Positions 50,095 through 58,858 of a stretch of 64,000 nucleotides of DNA are shown here, one piece after another. The first letter of the stretch is position 1; each line of letters starts with the position of its first letter. The DNA is from Methylophilales bacterium MBRSF5 (GTDB lineage: Bacteria > Pseudomonadota > Gammaproteobacteria > Burkholderiales > Methylophilaceae). The notes under the pieces are model-generated. The model saw only the letters and a program-made list of their open reading frames with translations. It made no database searches and was not told where the DNA came from. The translations under genes were made by a program, and so were the position numbers. The DNA lies in the NCBI GenBank assembly GCA_001044335.1, contig CP011001.1:124001-188000 (forward strand). The letters run 5' to 3'.

Positions 50095-50409
50095 TTAATT
50101 TTCGATTATTTTAACTTGTAGAATTATATCTGAATCAATAACATCGAGTAACCTATCAATATTTGGGTGTTTCCCTGGATTATTTTGAGCATCCTCAGTA
50201 TGTTCTGCGTATAGATCAATCCCTTCCATGGCAGCATCACTGTTGATTACACCAAAAGTTTCATATAAGTGGTAATAAACTTTGATAGAACCCATTGAGC
50301 CTGGTTTGCTTGCAATCACCCCGTGAAGCTCTTCATCATGAAACAACTGAATCTCTTTAATATGATCTGCAGAGTTGAGCGTTTCTAATATTTCTTTAAA
50401 GTTTTGCAT
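50095..50409 (-). CDS. DUF2322 family protein
   Basis: A 104-residue protein with MQNFKEILETLNSADHIKE at the N terminus, KPGSMGSIKVYYHLYETFG near residue 35, GVINSDAAMEGIDLYAEHTEDA near 53 and the conserved NPGKHPNIDRLL near 77. These match my recollection of DUF2322, a small family of mostly betaproteobacteria. No membrane segment or catalytic motif is evident. It lies 4 bases downstream of coq7. Function unknown. Confidence 0.75.
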   Translation of the reverse strand: MQNFKEILETLNSADHIKEIQLFHDEELHGVIASKPGSMGSIKVYYHLYETFGVINSDAAMEGIDLYAEHTEDAQNNPGKHPNIDRLLDVIDSDIILQVKIIEN

Positions 50410-50413
50410 TAAT

Positions 50414-51040
50414 TTAAATCCAATAGGTTGTTTTAGTCATCAGCTTAGAACTTGCATTCATTATTTTCTGAAAAAAGCTTGGAAGCTCTTTTGAGCCAAG
50501 TGATTTGGCTGTTTTCTGATGACACTGCTCATCATATTTCATTTGTTCTAAAATAGCATGCGTTTTTTTATCATTTTTTGATATTTTTTTTATGTGCCTT
50601 TCAAGGTGAGCGGTGACTTGTTTTTCAGTTTCCTCAAGAAAACCTAAATTAAATTTATTATCAATCTTTCCTGCAATAGCTCCAAGACTAAAAGAGCTCA
50701 TATAAAATATTGGATTGAGATAACTTGTCTTTCCTCCTAATTCCTCTATACGTTGCTCACACCAATTGAGGTGATCGATCTCTTCAAAGGCAGCATGCTT
50801 TAAAGCTTTTCCAGTGACTTTATCAGAATTAAAAAAGAGTTGGCCTCTGTAAAGGGCTTGTGCACAAACTTCGCCGGTGTGGTTGACTCTCATCAATCGA
50901 GCAGTTTGTTTTATGTCATCATCAGAAAGTTCATGATTGCTGTTCGAAACATTTTCTGAAGGAGAGGTTCTTAAACCTTTTTGTGGCACAGTAAAAAGCT
51001 TTAGGGCGAAATCAACTTCAGAAATTATCTTATCAATCAT
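50414..51040 (-). CDS. coq7: Demethoxyubiquinone hydroxylase Coq7
   Basis: Di-iron monooxygenase for a late ring hydroxylation of ubiquinone. The 208 residues include RLMRVNHTGEVCAQALYRGQ near residue 47, EEIDHLNWCEQRIEELGG near 85, EETEKQVTAHLERHI near 135 and MKYDEQCHQKTA near 166. These supply the Glu and ExxH iron ligands. Betaproteobacteria use Coq7 where E. coli uses UbiF. It is 3 bases downstream of ctpA. Confidence 0.95.
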   Translation of the reverse strand: MIDKIISEVDFALKLFTVPQKGLRTSPSENVSNSNHELSDDDIKQTARLMRVNHTGEVCAQALYRGQLFFNSDKVTGKALKHAAFEEIDHLNWCEQRIEELGGKTSYLNPIFYMSSFSLGAIAGKIDNKFNLGFLEETEKQVTAHLERHIKKISKNDKKTHAILEQMKYDEQCHQKTAKSLGSKELPSFFQKIMNASSKLMTKTTYWI

Positions 51041-51043
51041 GAT

Positions 51044-52456
51044 TTAATTAATTTTCTTATAAATATCTATACCTTTTAAGATATTCAAAGCTTCTTGAAA
51101 TTGCTTATCTTCAGCGGTACCAAACTCGACTGGTTTAAAGCTTTTCAGAGCTTCTCCTCCATCATCAGCTTTGGTTGATGTTTTTTGTTTTTCATCATTT
51201 TGAGGTTCCTCTGAATTTGCATTCTCATCATTTGAGTCTTTGTCTTCTGGGTTAGACAAGTGTTGGCTCAGATCAGCTTCACGAGACATTAAACCACTAA
51301 AGCCATCTTCAACAACAATGTCAGGGTCAATACCTTTAGCCTGAATTGAACGACCATTAGGAGTAAAGTACCTAGCAGTAGTGAGTTTGATTGCTGTACC
51401 GTTATTCATCGGTAAAATACTTTGTACCGAACCCTTACCAAAGCTTTTCGTACCAACAATCAAGGCTCTTTTGTGATCTTGGAGGGCGCCGGCAACAATT
51501 TCTGATGCAGATGCAGAACCATTATTTACAAGTACGACTAAAGGGGTCTTTTTAATTTCACTTGGTAATTTTTCTATGTAATTGTTTTTTGGGTCACGAA
51601 TAAAATTTTCTGGGATTGCAGTTAAGTGCATTTTTGAATCCCTAGCTCGTCCCTCAGTATAAACAACAAGCTCACCCTCAGGGATGAAGGCTGCTGAAAC
51701 CGCCACGGCAGCATTAAGAAGCCCACCAGGATTATTTCGCATATCAAGCACAAGGCCATTTAATGGCTTTTTGTTTTCATCAAAAAGTTTATTGATCGAT
51801 TTGGCAACATCCTCACCGGTTCTCTCTTGGAATTGAGTTACGCGAATGTATCCATAATCTTCCTGAATCAATTTAGCTTTGACACTTTGACTTTTAATTT
51901 GTGCGCGAGTAATTTTTACGTCAAAAGGTGTATCTTTCCCTTTTCTTAAAATCTGAACGTTTAATGAAGTTCCTGGCTTACCTCTCATGATCTTTACCGC
52001 ATCATTTAAGGACATACCTTTGGTTGATTTGTCATCTAACTTAATAATAAGGTCACCGCTTTGCAATCCAGCTTTGAATGCTGGGGTATCTTCAATCGGA
52101 GATATGACCTTGACAAAACCATCTTCCATGCCCACTTCAATTCCTAGCCCACCAAATTCTCCTGCTGTTCCTTGTTGCATTTCCTTAAAGTGATCTTGAT
52201 CTAGGAAGGTAGAATGAGGGTCAAGTCCAGCTAGCATTCCATTGAGTGCCTCAGTCAATAGTTGTTTATCTTCAACCTCTTCAACATAGTCTGCTTTAAT
52301 TTTGCCAAATACCTCAGCAAAAATTCTTAAATCTTCAACGGGAAGCTTTTTAGCCTCACTCTTTTTATCAGCAAACACAGATAGGTTAACACTGATTAAG
52401 ATACCGAAGACAAGTCCGAAGGTGATGAGAGTAAGACTCTTAAATTTATTTTTCAT
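51044..52456 (-). CDS. ctpA: C-terminal processing protease, S41 family
   Basis: Periplasmic Ser/Lys protease. The 470 residues have an N-terminal signal/anchor (LTLITFGLVFGILISVNLS), and a PDZ domain near 95-175 (GEFGGLGIEVG, LQSGDLIIKLDD). The S41 core shows DMRNNPGGLLNAAV near 238, the catalytic Ser in NNGSASASEIVAGAL near 312 and the catalytic Lys in GTKSFGKGSVQ near 337. The C-terminal part is acidic and low-complexity (DSNDENANSEEPQNDEK). It is divergent from the Rdx gene with a 76-base gap and no convincing promoter. Confidence 0.95.
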   Translation of the reverse strand: MKNKFKSLTLITFGLVFGILISVNLSVFADKKSEAKKLPVEDLRIFAEVFGKIKADYVEEVEDKQLLTEALNGMLAGLDPHSTFLDQDHFKEMQQGTAGEFGGLGIEVGMEDGFVKVISPIEDTPAFKAGLQSGDLIIKLDDKSTKGMSLNDAVKIMRGKPGTSLNVQILRKGKDTPFDVKITRAQIKSQSVKAKLIQEDYGYIRVTQFQERTGEDVAKSINKLFDENKKPLNGLVLDMRNNPGGLLNAAVAVSAAFIPEGELVVYTEGRARDSKMHLTAIPENFIRDPKNNYIEKLPSEIKKTPLVVLVNNGSASASEIVAGALQDHKRALIVGTKSFGKGSVQSILPMNNGTAIKLTTARYFTPNGRSIQAKGIDPDIVVEDGFSGLMSREADLSQHLSNPEDKDSNDENANSEEPQNDEKQKTSTKADDGGEALKSFKPVEFGTAEDKQFQEALNILKGIDIYKKIN

Positions 52457-52532
52457 ACCAAACCTTAAATAAATGACTAACTTTAAACATGTACAATATT
52501 ACATCAGATCTCTGACGAATGATTGACTACTT

Positions 52533-52817
52533 ATGCAAAAAAAACATTATATCGAAATCAAGTTTTGCCCTAAATGTAAATGGTTATCTAGAGCCACATG
52601 GATATCTCAGGAATTATTAAGCACTTTTGAATCCGACTTGTTATCTGTAACGTTAGTTCCTTCTGAATCGGGTGTTTTTGATATTACTTGTAATCAAAGT
52701 TTAATCTTCTCAAAAAAAGAGGAAAATGGTTTTATTGATGTCGCTATTATTAAACAAAGAATAAGAGACTTGATCGATCCAGATAGAAGTTTGGGCCACG
52801 TAGATAATGTTAGATAA
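52533..52817 (+). CDS. Rdx/SelW-type thioredoxin-like protein (Cys form)
   Basis: A 94-residue protein with YIEIKFCPKCKWLSRATWISQELL-type N terminus. Cys12 and Cys15 form the CxxC redox motif that corresponds to CxxU in selenoprotein W. FDITCNQSLIFSKKEENGF and the C-terminal IKQRIRDLIDP also fit the Rdx family. No signal peptide, so cytosolic. Its 3' end overlaps the helicase gene by 11 bases, pointing to coupled translation. The redox partner is unknown. Confidence 0.85.
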   Translation: MQKKHYIEIKFCPKCKWLSRATWISQELLSTFESDLLSVTLVPSESGVFDITCNQSLIFSKKEENGFIDVAIIKQRIRDLIDPDRSLGHVDNVR

Positions 52818-54729
52818 ACCAAACTTTTTCGATCATTTTTTTGATGAAAAAGGTCCATTGGCCAGCCATCTTTCTAACTATCAAAAAAGAGATGGTCAGG
52901 TTCAAATGGCTCAGTTCATCGACGAATCAGTTACATTAAAAAAAACAGTGGTCATAGAGGCTGGAACAGGCATAGGCAAGACCTTGGGCTATTTATTACC
53001 GCTGGTGCGCCAAAATAAAAAAATTATTATCTCTACAGCAACAAAGAACCTTCAGGAACAATTATTAGAGAAAGATTTTCCAATCCTTCAAAAAGCATTG
53101 AAGCTCAATTTCAATGTTTCTATATTAAAAGGACGGTCTAATTATCTGTGTCATCATCGAATCAACAATCACAACAAGATGTTTTTTTCAAAAGCTGATG
53201 CTTCAATATTTTCTGATGTTGAAGGTTTGTTAAAAAAAACTAATACCGGCGATGTTGCAGAATTAAAAAAAAATTTTTCAGGGAATATAACTCATGCCGT
53301 CACATCAACGAGTGAGAATTGTCTCTTTGGCGATTGCAAGTTTAGTAATGATTGTTTTGTAAATAAAGCAAGGAGGAGAGCACATTCTGCTGAGGTTATT
53401 ATAGTTAATCATCACTTATTTTTTTCAGATTTTTTTAATGAAAATGATGATGCCAATAACTTATTACCAAAGTCAGATGTCATTGTTTTTGATGAGGCGC
53501 ATAATTTAATTGATTTAGCGATGCTCTACTCCAGTAAAATATTCTCTTCCCTAAAATTGAATCGCGTTCTTGATGATCTCATTAATCATTTAAAAAATTC
53601 AGTTATTGGCTTGGAAAATTTTTCGATGATTTTCAATCGATATAATTTTTCAATATCTCAGCTCCTAGATTTGGTCAAAGATGAGCCGCAAAAAATTTCT
53701 TTGTATAAACTCAGTCAACTGACAACTTTCAAAGATCACTTAATTGAAATTATGAATAACCTTGAGGAGCTCATTAATGCTATTAAAGAGCCGGGATTTA
53801 TTAATAAAGATATAGATGCTTCAATCAAAGAGCTTAATAATTTTATTGAGCTTTTAAAAAATATCATTAATCCCTCAGAGAAAAAAAATGCACTTTGGTT
53901 GGAAAAGTTTAATAACTCGATATCCATTCATATCACCCCAATTGATGTCAAGGGAATTTTTTCAAAAACAACAGCCTCCAGTGACTCGATGGTATTTACC
54001 TCGGCAACAATGACAACCAATAACAATTTTGATTATTTTAAAGATTTAACAGGATTGAAAGACATAGAAACAAGAGTCTTTGAAAGCCCCTTTAACTATG
54101 AGAAAAATGCTTTGTTACATATTCCCATGGGTTTACCGAACCCTAATGAAAAAGATTTTTTTTCATCCTTGGTCGATTATGCCTACCCAGCGATAAAATT
54201 AAATAAAGGGAGAACATTATTCTTAACAACCTCATTAAATGGTGTTGAGCAAGTAGCCAATCAGTTCGAGTTTTTTAACAACAGAAATGTGGATACCTTA
54301 AATATATTAAGACAGGGAATGTTGCCAAATCAATTGTTAATTGAGGAATTTAAAAATAGCCAAAATTCTGTCTTGATCGGATCTTTTTCTTTCTGGGAAG
54401 GTATTGATCTCATAGGGGATAACTTAACCCTATTAATTATTGATAAGCTACCATTTAAATCACCCGATGACCCTATCGTGGATGCAAAAATAAATTTATT
54501 GAATGAAAAAGATTTTTTTATGAAATCTCAAATTCCAATGACAACCTTATTGATGAAGCAGGGGATGGGTCGGTTAATAAGAAATTTTTCTGATAAGGGT
54601 GTGGCAATACTCGGTGATAACAGAATTCAAAAAAAATATTACGGAAAACAAATTTTAAAATCCTTACCCCCTTTTCAATTGGTGGAGGATTATAATCAGG
54701 TTTTAAATTTTATTGAGGAACTTCGTTGA
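52807..54729 (+). CDS. DinG/YoaA-family ATP-dependent helicase
   Basis: XPD-like 5'-3' superfamily 2 helicase. The 640 residues carry Walker A VIEAGTGIGKTLGYLLPL near residue 50 and DEAH in VIVFDEAHNLIDLA near 228. Four cysteines for an iron-sulfur cluster are likely at YLCHH near 117 and CLFGDCKFSNDC near 177. Further motifs are TSATMTTNN near 399, GSFSFWEGIDL near 525 and the terminal QGMGRLIRN near 585. The presence of cluster cysteines fits DinG or YoaA. It starts inside the Rdx gene and its stop overlaps the tsaB TTG start. Confidence 0.92.
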   Translation: MLDKPNFFDHFFDEKGPLASHLSNYQKRDGQVQMAQFIDESVTLKKTVVIEAGTGIGKTLGYLLPLVRQNKKIIISTATKNLQEQLLEKDFPILQKALKLNFNVSILKGRSNYLCHHRINNHNKMFFSKADASIFSDVEGLLKKTNTGDVAELKKNFSGNITHAVTSTSENCLFGDCKFSNDCFVNKARRRAHSAEVIIVNHHLFFSDFFNENDDANNLLPKSDVIVFDEAHNLIDLAMLYSSKIFSSLKLNRVLDDLINHLKNSVIGLENFSMIFNRYNFSISQLLDLVKDEPQKISLYKLSQLTTFKDHLIEIMNNLEELINAIKEPGFINKDIDASIKELNNFIELLKNIINPSEKKNALWLEKFNNSISIHITPIDVKGIFSKTTASSDSMVFTSATMTTNNNFDYFKDLTGLKDIETRVFESPFNYEKNALLHIPMGLPNPNEKDFFSSLVDYAYPAIKLNKGRTLFLTTSLNGVEQVANQFEFFNNRNVDTLNILRQGMLPNQLLIEEFKNSQNSVLIGSFSFWEGIDLIGDNLTLLIIDKLPFKSPDDPIVDAKINLLNEKDFFMKSQIPMTTLLMKQGMGRLIRNFSDKGVAILGDNRIQKKYYGKQILKSLPPFQLVEDYNQVLNFIEELR

Positions 54730-55406
54730 ATCTACTAGCAATTGACACATCTTCTACAAACTTTTCTTTATGCCTCGTTCATTCAGATGTAAAAGAAAAT
54801 ATTGAATTCAACGCTGGTATGACTCATTCCTCAGTCGCCTTGAGCGAAATACAAAAAATTTTAAAAAAAGTGAATATCGCCGTTAAAGATTTAGATGTGA
54901 TCGCATTTTCTGCAGGGCCTGGCTCATTCACTGGGATTAGAATAGCTTGTGGCATTGCCTATGGGATGGCTTATTCTTACAAAATTCCTTTATTAGGAAT
55001 TAGTTCATTAGAAACGACTGCATCAATGGCGGAGTCCGATTATATTTTATCGACCATTGACGCAAGAATGGATGAAGTCTATTTGCAGTTCTTTAAAAGA
55101 AACGATGATAAAAATATCATTCCTCTCTCAGAACCTATGTTAGCTGCACCAGATAAATTACCTAACCCACCTGATGAAATTAGGAATAGATTCTCAGTTA
55201 TTGGCTCAGGTTATGAAATATTTAAAGATCATTTCAATGCTAGATACAAGTCTTATACTTTAGAGCAACAAGATGTAAAAAAAAATATGGCTAGCTTCAT
55301 GGCTTCTATTGCATTGGATCGGCAACCAGACAAATTTTCTTTTGATGGAATTCAGCCTATTTATGTCCGAAACAAGGTGGCGCAAACCATTGACGAAAGA
55401 AAATAA
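54726..55406 (+). CDS. tsaB: tRNA threonylcarbamoyladenosine biosynthesis protein TsaB
   Basis: TsaB partners TsaD and TsaE in adding threonylcarbamoyl to A37 of ANN-decoding tRNAs. The 226 residues start at TTG (54726, overlapping the previous stop as TTGA) with LLAIDTSSTNFSLCLVHS. THSSVALSEIQKILK is near residue 34, IAFSAGPGSFTGIRIACGIAYGMA near 60 and STIDARMDEVYLQ near 117. The metal/ATP site of the TsaD paralogue is not kept, as usual. The stop is 3 bases before rimI. Confidence 0.95.
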   Translation: MNLLAIDTSSTNFSLCLVHSDVKENIEFNAGMTHSSVALSEIQKILKKVNIAVKDLDVIAFSAGPGSFTGIRIACGIAYGMAYSYKIPLLGISSLETTASMAESDYILSTIDARMDEVYLQFFKRNDDKNIIPLSEPMLAAPDKLPNPPDEIRNRFSVIGSGYEIFKDHFNARYKSYTLEQQDVKKNMASFMASIALDRQPDKFSFDGIQPIYVRNKVAQTIDERK

Positions 55407-55409
55407 ATA

Positions 55410-55853
55410 ATGGAATTCATCCAAGATCCAAAAGATGAAGACTTGAATGAAGTGCATGTGATTGAACAAGAAAATGAGGTTGAGTTGTGGAGCTTAAAAA
55501 ATTTTCAAGACTCGATATTAGCCAAGCATTTCTTTAAACTATTTTTCTTAAATGAAACTATCGTTGGTTTTATTGTGGCAAGACTCATTCAACCCGAGTG
55601 TGAAATCTTAAATATTGGCGTAACTAAAAGTATGCAGAATAACCAAGTTGCCTCAAAGTTAATGGACGCACTCATTGGGGAATGCAATAATAAAAGCATC
55701 AAACACATATTTTTAGAAGTTAGAGCTTCAAATGTACCAGCCATCAGTTTGTACAAAAAATTTTATTTTAATGAGATTGGAGTTCGCCCAAATTATTACC
55801 TGACCAAAAAGGGTTATGAGGATGCCATTATTATGGGAAGAGATTTGTCATGA
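55410..55853 (+). CDS. rimI: GNAT acetyltransferase RimI-like (ribosomal S18 alanine N-acetyltransferase)
   Basis: RimI acetylates the N terminus of ribosomal protein S18. The 147-residue protein shows a GNAT fold and the C-terminal RimI block LEVRASNVPAISLYKKFYF (residues 102-120) and GVRPNYYLTKKGYEDAIIM. The acetyl-CoA pyrophosphate loop is odd: where RimI has Q/RxxGxG, this protein has QNNQVAS (76-82), lacking both glycines. Position between tsaB and the HolD-like gene supports RimI. The stop overlaps the next start (ATGA). Confidence 0.82.
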   Translation: MEFIQDPKDEDLNEVHVIEQENEVELWSLKNFQDSILAKHFFKLFFLNETIVGFIVARLIQPECEILNIGVTKSMQNNQVASKLMDALIGECNNKSIKHIFLEVRASNVPAISLYKKFYFNEIGVRPNYYLTKKGYEDAIIMGRDLS

Positions 55854-56287
55854 TTTTTAATGAACGCGATCAGCTAAAAGAGCTTGAGTTGCTAAACGTT
55901 TTTGAAATGTATGAATCTAAGTTTGATACGCTCGATGACTCATCCCCAAAAGTTAAAGAAAAAAATTATCATTGCGCCGTCCTGGAGGTTGATAACAAAA
56001 CACTATTAATGATTTATGATATTCCAGATCAAGATACAGAGAGTACTTCCCTAATGAGAAATATTAATTTGTTTTTGAAAGGAATAGGCTCACTTAAATT
56101 TCAGAACATGAGTGTTTCTGGATTTTTGGCAGAACCGTTTAAGGATTCTGTTAAAATTTTATTGTCCGATGAAGCTAAATCTTTATCTCCTGATGTTTTG
56201 CAATTACCTTCATTAAAAAAAATGTGTACAAATGCAGAATTAAAAAAAGAACTATGGAAGGCCATTAAAGGCGGTTTAAATCTATGA
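55850..56287 (+). CDS. Putative DNA polymerase III psi subunit (HolD-like)
   Basis: A 145-residue protein that I would otherwise call hypothetical. Its C terminus lines up without gaps with my recollection of E. coli HolD: Asp107-Glu108, Ser111-Leu112, Pro120, Leu122, Asn128, Leu135-Trp136 and Ile139 all match (pattern DExxSLx7PxLx5Nx6LWxxI). The N-terminal RDQLKELELLNVF could be the short helix by which psi binds the clamp loader. In E. coli holD also adjoins rimI. Overlaps both rimI and proS by four bases (ATGA). Recollected alignment only; the gene could instead be an unrelated orphan. Confidence 0.5.
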   Translation: MIFNERDQLKELELLNVFEMYESKFDTLDDSSPKVKEKNYHCAVLEVDNKTLLMIYDIPDQDTESTSLMRNINLFLKGIGSLKFQNMSVSGFLAEPFKDSVKILLSDEAKSLSPDVLQLPSLKKMCTNAELKKELWKAIKGGLNL

Positions 56288-57969
56288 AAACAAGTCAATT
56301 CTTTATATCAACTTTGAAAGAGGCTCCTCAAGATGCTGAACTCAAAAGTCATCAATTAATGGTTCGAGCTGGCTATGTTAAGAGATTGAGTTCAGGACTC
56401 TACACATGGATGCCGATTGGCTTGAGAGTGTTAAGAAAAATTGAAAATATTATTAGAGAAGAAATGAATGCTTCTGGGGCGGTAGAGTTATTGATGCCAG
56501 CGATTCAGCCTGCAGAGTTATGGCAAGAAACAGGTCGGTGGCAGCAATTTGGCCCACAAATGCTCAAAATAAATGATCGGCATGAGAATGAATTTTGTTT
56601 TGGCCCGACACATGAAGAAGTCATCACCGACATTGCCCGAAAAGAACTTAATAGTTATAAGCAACTTCCTATCAACTTCTATCAGATCCAAACAAAATTT
56701 CGTGATGAAATTCGTCCTCGTTTTGGTGTAATGCGAGCCAGAGAATTTTTAATGAAAGATGCTTATTCCTTTCACGCGAATGAAAATTGTTTGCAGAAAA
56801 TGTATGAATTGATGTTTGAAACTTACAATCGAATTTTTTCAAGAATTGGTCTTCAATTTAGATCAGTAGCTGCTGACTCTGGGGCGATTGGTGGTGATGC
56901 ATCACATGAATTTCATGTGTTAGCTGATTCTGGAGAGGATGTAATCGCTTATTCTGATCAATCTGAATATGCCGCCAACATTGAAAAGGCATCAACGGTA
57001 TTTAAAAAGGCATCCAAAGAAAATAAGGTACCTAATGAAAAAGTACACACTCCTGAAATAACAACTATAGAGGCTCTTCAAGAGTTTTTTAAAATAGATA
57101 CACAAAGTATTTTAAAGGCGGTCGTTTTTAACCACGATGATGAGCTGGTCATTTGTTTTGTGCCGGGCAATCGGGAAATTAATCTGGTTAAACTAGAAAA
57201 AATAATCGGTAGCAACCGCTTCAGGGTGGCAAAAGATGAGGAGCTGAAAAAGCATGGTTTAATTCCTGGATTTATTGGGCCTGAGGGGAATGAACATATC
57301 AGAAAGTTGTTTGATCACTCCATCATTGAAATGGAAAATATGGTCTGTGGAGCAAACGAGGAACATTATCACTTCACAAACTTTCAATCGATCAATACTG
57401 AAAAATTTGTGGATATCACAAATGTGTTAGAGGGAGATGTCAGCCCTGATGAATCTGGTAAGCTTAAATTTTGCAGAGGAATTGAGGTAGGTCATATCTT
57501 TCAACTAGGAAAGAAATACTCTGAATCTATGCAAGCCTCGATTCTTAATGAGGAAGGCAAATCTCAAACCATGACGATGGGATGTTATGGCATTGGTGTG
57601 TCAAGAATTGTAGCTGCAGCCATCGAGCAAAATAATGATGAGAATGGCATGATCTTGCCAAAAAGTATTGCTCCATTTGAATTGATTATTGTACCAATTG
57701 GGTATCATAAAAATGACAAGGTCAGAGCTCAGGCTAATAAAATTTATGCAGACTTATTGGAAAGTGGTATTGATGTCATTCTAGATGACCGTGATGCGCG
57801 TCCAGGAATTATGTTTGCAGAATCTGATTTGGTAGGCATTCCTAATAGATTAGTGATAGGCGAAAAAAGCCTCAACGAAAACAAAGTAGAATTTAAATCG
57901 AGATCAGAATCGAGTCCGGAAATGATTAATATTTCCGATCTTGTTCAATTTATAAAATCAAAAATATAA
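56284..57969 (+). CDS. proS: Prolyl-tRNA synthetase
   Basis: Class II synthetase charging tRNA-Pro. The 561 residues start MKTSQFFISTLKEAP. The catalytic core shows RAGYVKRLSSGLYTWMPIGLRV near residue 27, FCFGPTHEEVITDIARKEL near 100, QIQTKFRDEIRPRFGVMRAREFLMKD-type sequence near 137, and the motif 3 region MGCYGIGVSRIVAAAIEQ near 433. Residues about 220-385 form the bacterial editing insertion (YbaK-like). The anticodon domain runs to the end (DDRDARPGIMFAESDLVG near 500). The ATG overlaps the previous stop; convergent with the secreted protein after 2 bases. Confidence 0.98.
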   Translation: MKTSQFFISTLKEAPQDAELKSHQLMVRAGYVKRLSSGLYTWMPIGLRVLRKIENIIREEMNASGAVELLMPAIQPAELWQETGRWQQFGPQMLKINDRHENEFCFGPTHEEVITDIARKELNSYKQLPINFYQIQTKFRDEIRPRFGVMRAREFLMKDAYSFHANENCLQKMYELMFETYNRIFSRIGLQFRSVAADSGAIGGDASHEFHVLADSGEDVIAYSDQSEYAANIEKASTVFKKASKENKVPNEKVHTPEITTIEALQEFFKIDTQSILKAVVFNHDDELVICFVPGNREINLVKLEKIIGSNRFRVAKDEELKKHGLIPGFIGPEGNEHIRKLFDHSIIEMENMVCGANEEHYHFTNFQSINTEKFVDITNVLEGDVSPDESGKLKFCRGIEVGHIFQLGKKYSESMQASILNEEGKSQTMTMGCYGIGVSRIVAAAIEQNNDENGMILPKSIAPFELIIVPIGYHKNDKVRAQANKIYADLLESGIDVILDDRDARPGIMFAESDLVGIPNRLVIGEKSLNENKVEFKSRSESSPEMINISDLVQFIKSKI

Positions 57970-57971
57970 AA

Positions 57972-58829
57972 TTAATTCAATACCTTGTATGCGTGATAAG
58001 TACCAAACTCACCTTCAGAATCAATATATAAAAAGAACAAGCCGTTATTGGTATATCCTAATCCATTGAAATGATTTTTTGCTCTAATTTTTAAATCCTT
58101 TGCAAGCTCTGAAGTCCCGACTAACTTTCCATCTAAATTGAATACCAAAAACCTTTTGTGGTCTACGTCGAGTAAAATGAGTTCGTGCCCAGGAACATTT
58201 GTAAATGCAGCGTAATGGTCAGTCACGTCATGATGCTCAACTTCAGCAGCAGAAAAATCGAGAGCAATTTCTTTTTTAATGTCATTTGAAGTCCCATCTA
58301 TGACTATAACAATGTTACTCTTTTCTTGCTTAGCAAAGTACTGATTGTTTTTGGCATCGTAAGTTGGCATAGTCCCAGCGCTACCGAAAGTTTCTGAAAA
58401 TCTTGATACAGTGTCAGACTTGTTTGTTAGTAACCCCTGATCATCTAGTTCAAGCTTGAAGATTCCTGTATTTGGAAAAAATCCCGCTGCACTCGATACA
58501 TTGTAGGTAACAGTCTCTAGAGTTTTAGAATTTTCATTGTAATAAATTGAACGATTATCAAAACCTGGGGAAAATGATTTGATGTAGGCTCCCTTTTCAT
58601 CATAAACATGAACTTGTGATTTTGAGAAAGGCTCATTCCCAACAGGTGATAACCCACCATCGGCAATATAATACTTTTTTTCACCAGGAATGTAAGCAAC
58701 CGTCATAGGTCGTGTTGACGGTTCCTTAGCTAAAGGAATCTTCATTTCTAATTTAGCTTCAGGCAGTATTTCAGCTTGAATATTAAGTGAAATAAAAAGT
58801 GTAAATAAAATGGTGTAGATGGTTCTCAT
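57972..58829 (-). CDS. Unrecognised secreted protein, possibly beta-propeller-like
   Basis: A 285-residue protein with a signal peptide (MRTIYTILFTLFISLNIQA, cleavage near residue 19). The rest has recurring short strand patterns such as YYIADGG, SQVHVYDEKGAYIKSF, NIVIVIDGTS, ELILLDVDHKRFLVFNLDGKLVGT and GLFFLYIDSEGEFGTYHAYKV. This suggests repeated four-stranded blades, as in NHL/6-bladed propellers. No catalytic motif or cysteine pair is visible. A conserved-looking EVEHHDVTDHYAAF stretch near 195 is His-rich. Periplasmic location is inferred; function unknown. Confidence 0.65.
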   Translation of the reverse strand: MRTIYTILFTLFISLNIQAEILPEAKLEMKIPLAKEPSTRPMTVAYIPGEKKYYIADGGLSPVGNEPFSKSQVHVYDEKGAYIKSFSPGFDNRSIYYNENSKTLETVTYNVSSAAGFFPNTGIFKLELDDQGLLTNKSDTVSRFSETFGSAGTMPTYDAKNNQYFAKQEKSNIVIVIDGTSNDIKKEIALDFSAAEVEHHDVTDHYAAFTNVPGHELILLDVDHKRFLVFNLDGKLVGTSELAKDLKIRAKNHFNGLGYTNNGLFFLYIDSEGEFGTYHAYKVLN

Positions 58830-58858
58830 ATAAAGTTCTCTTATTTAAATTAGGTATC

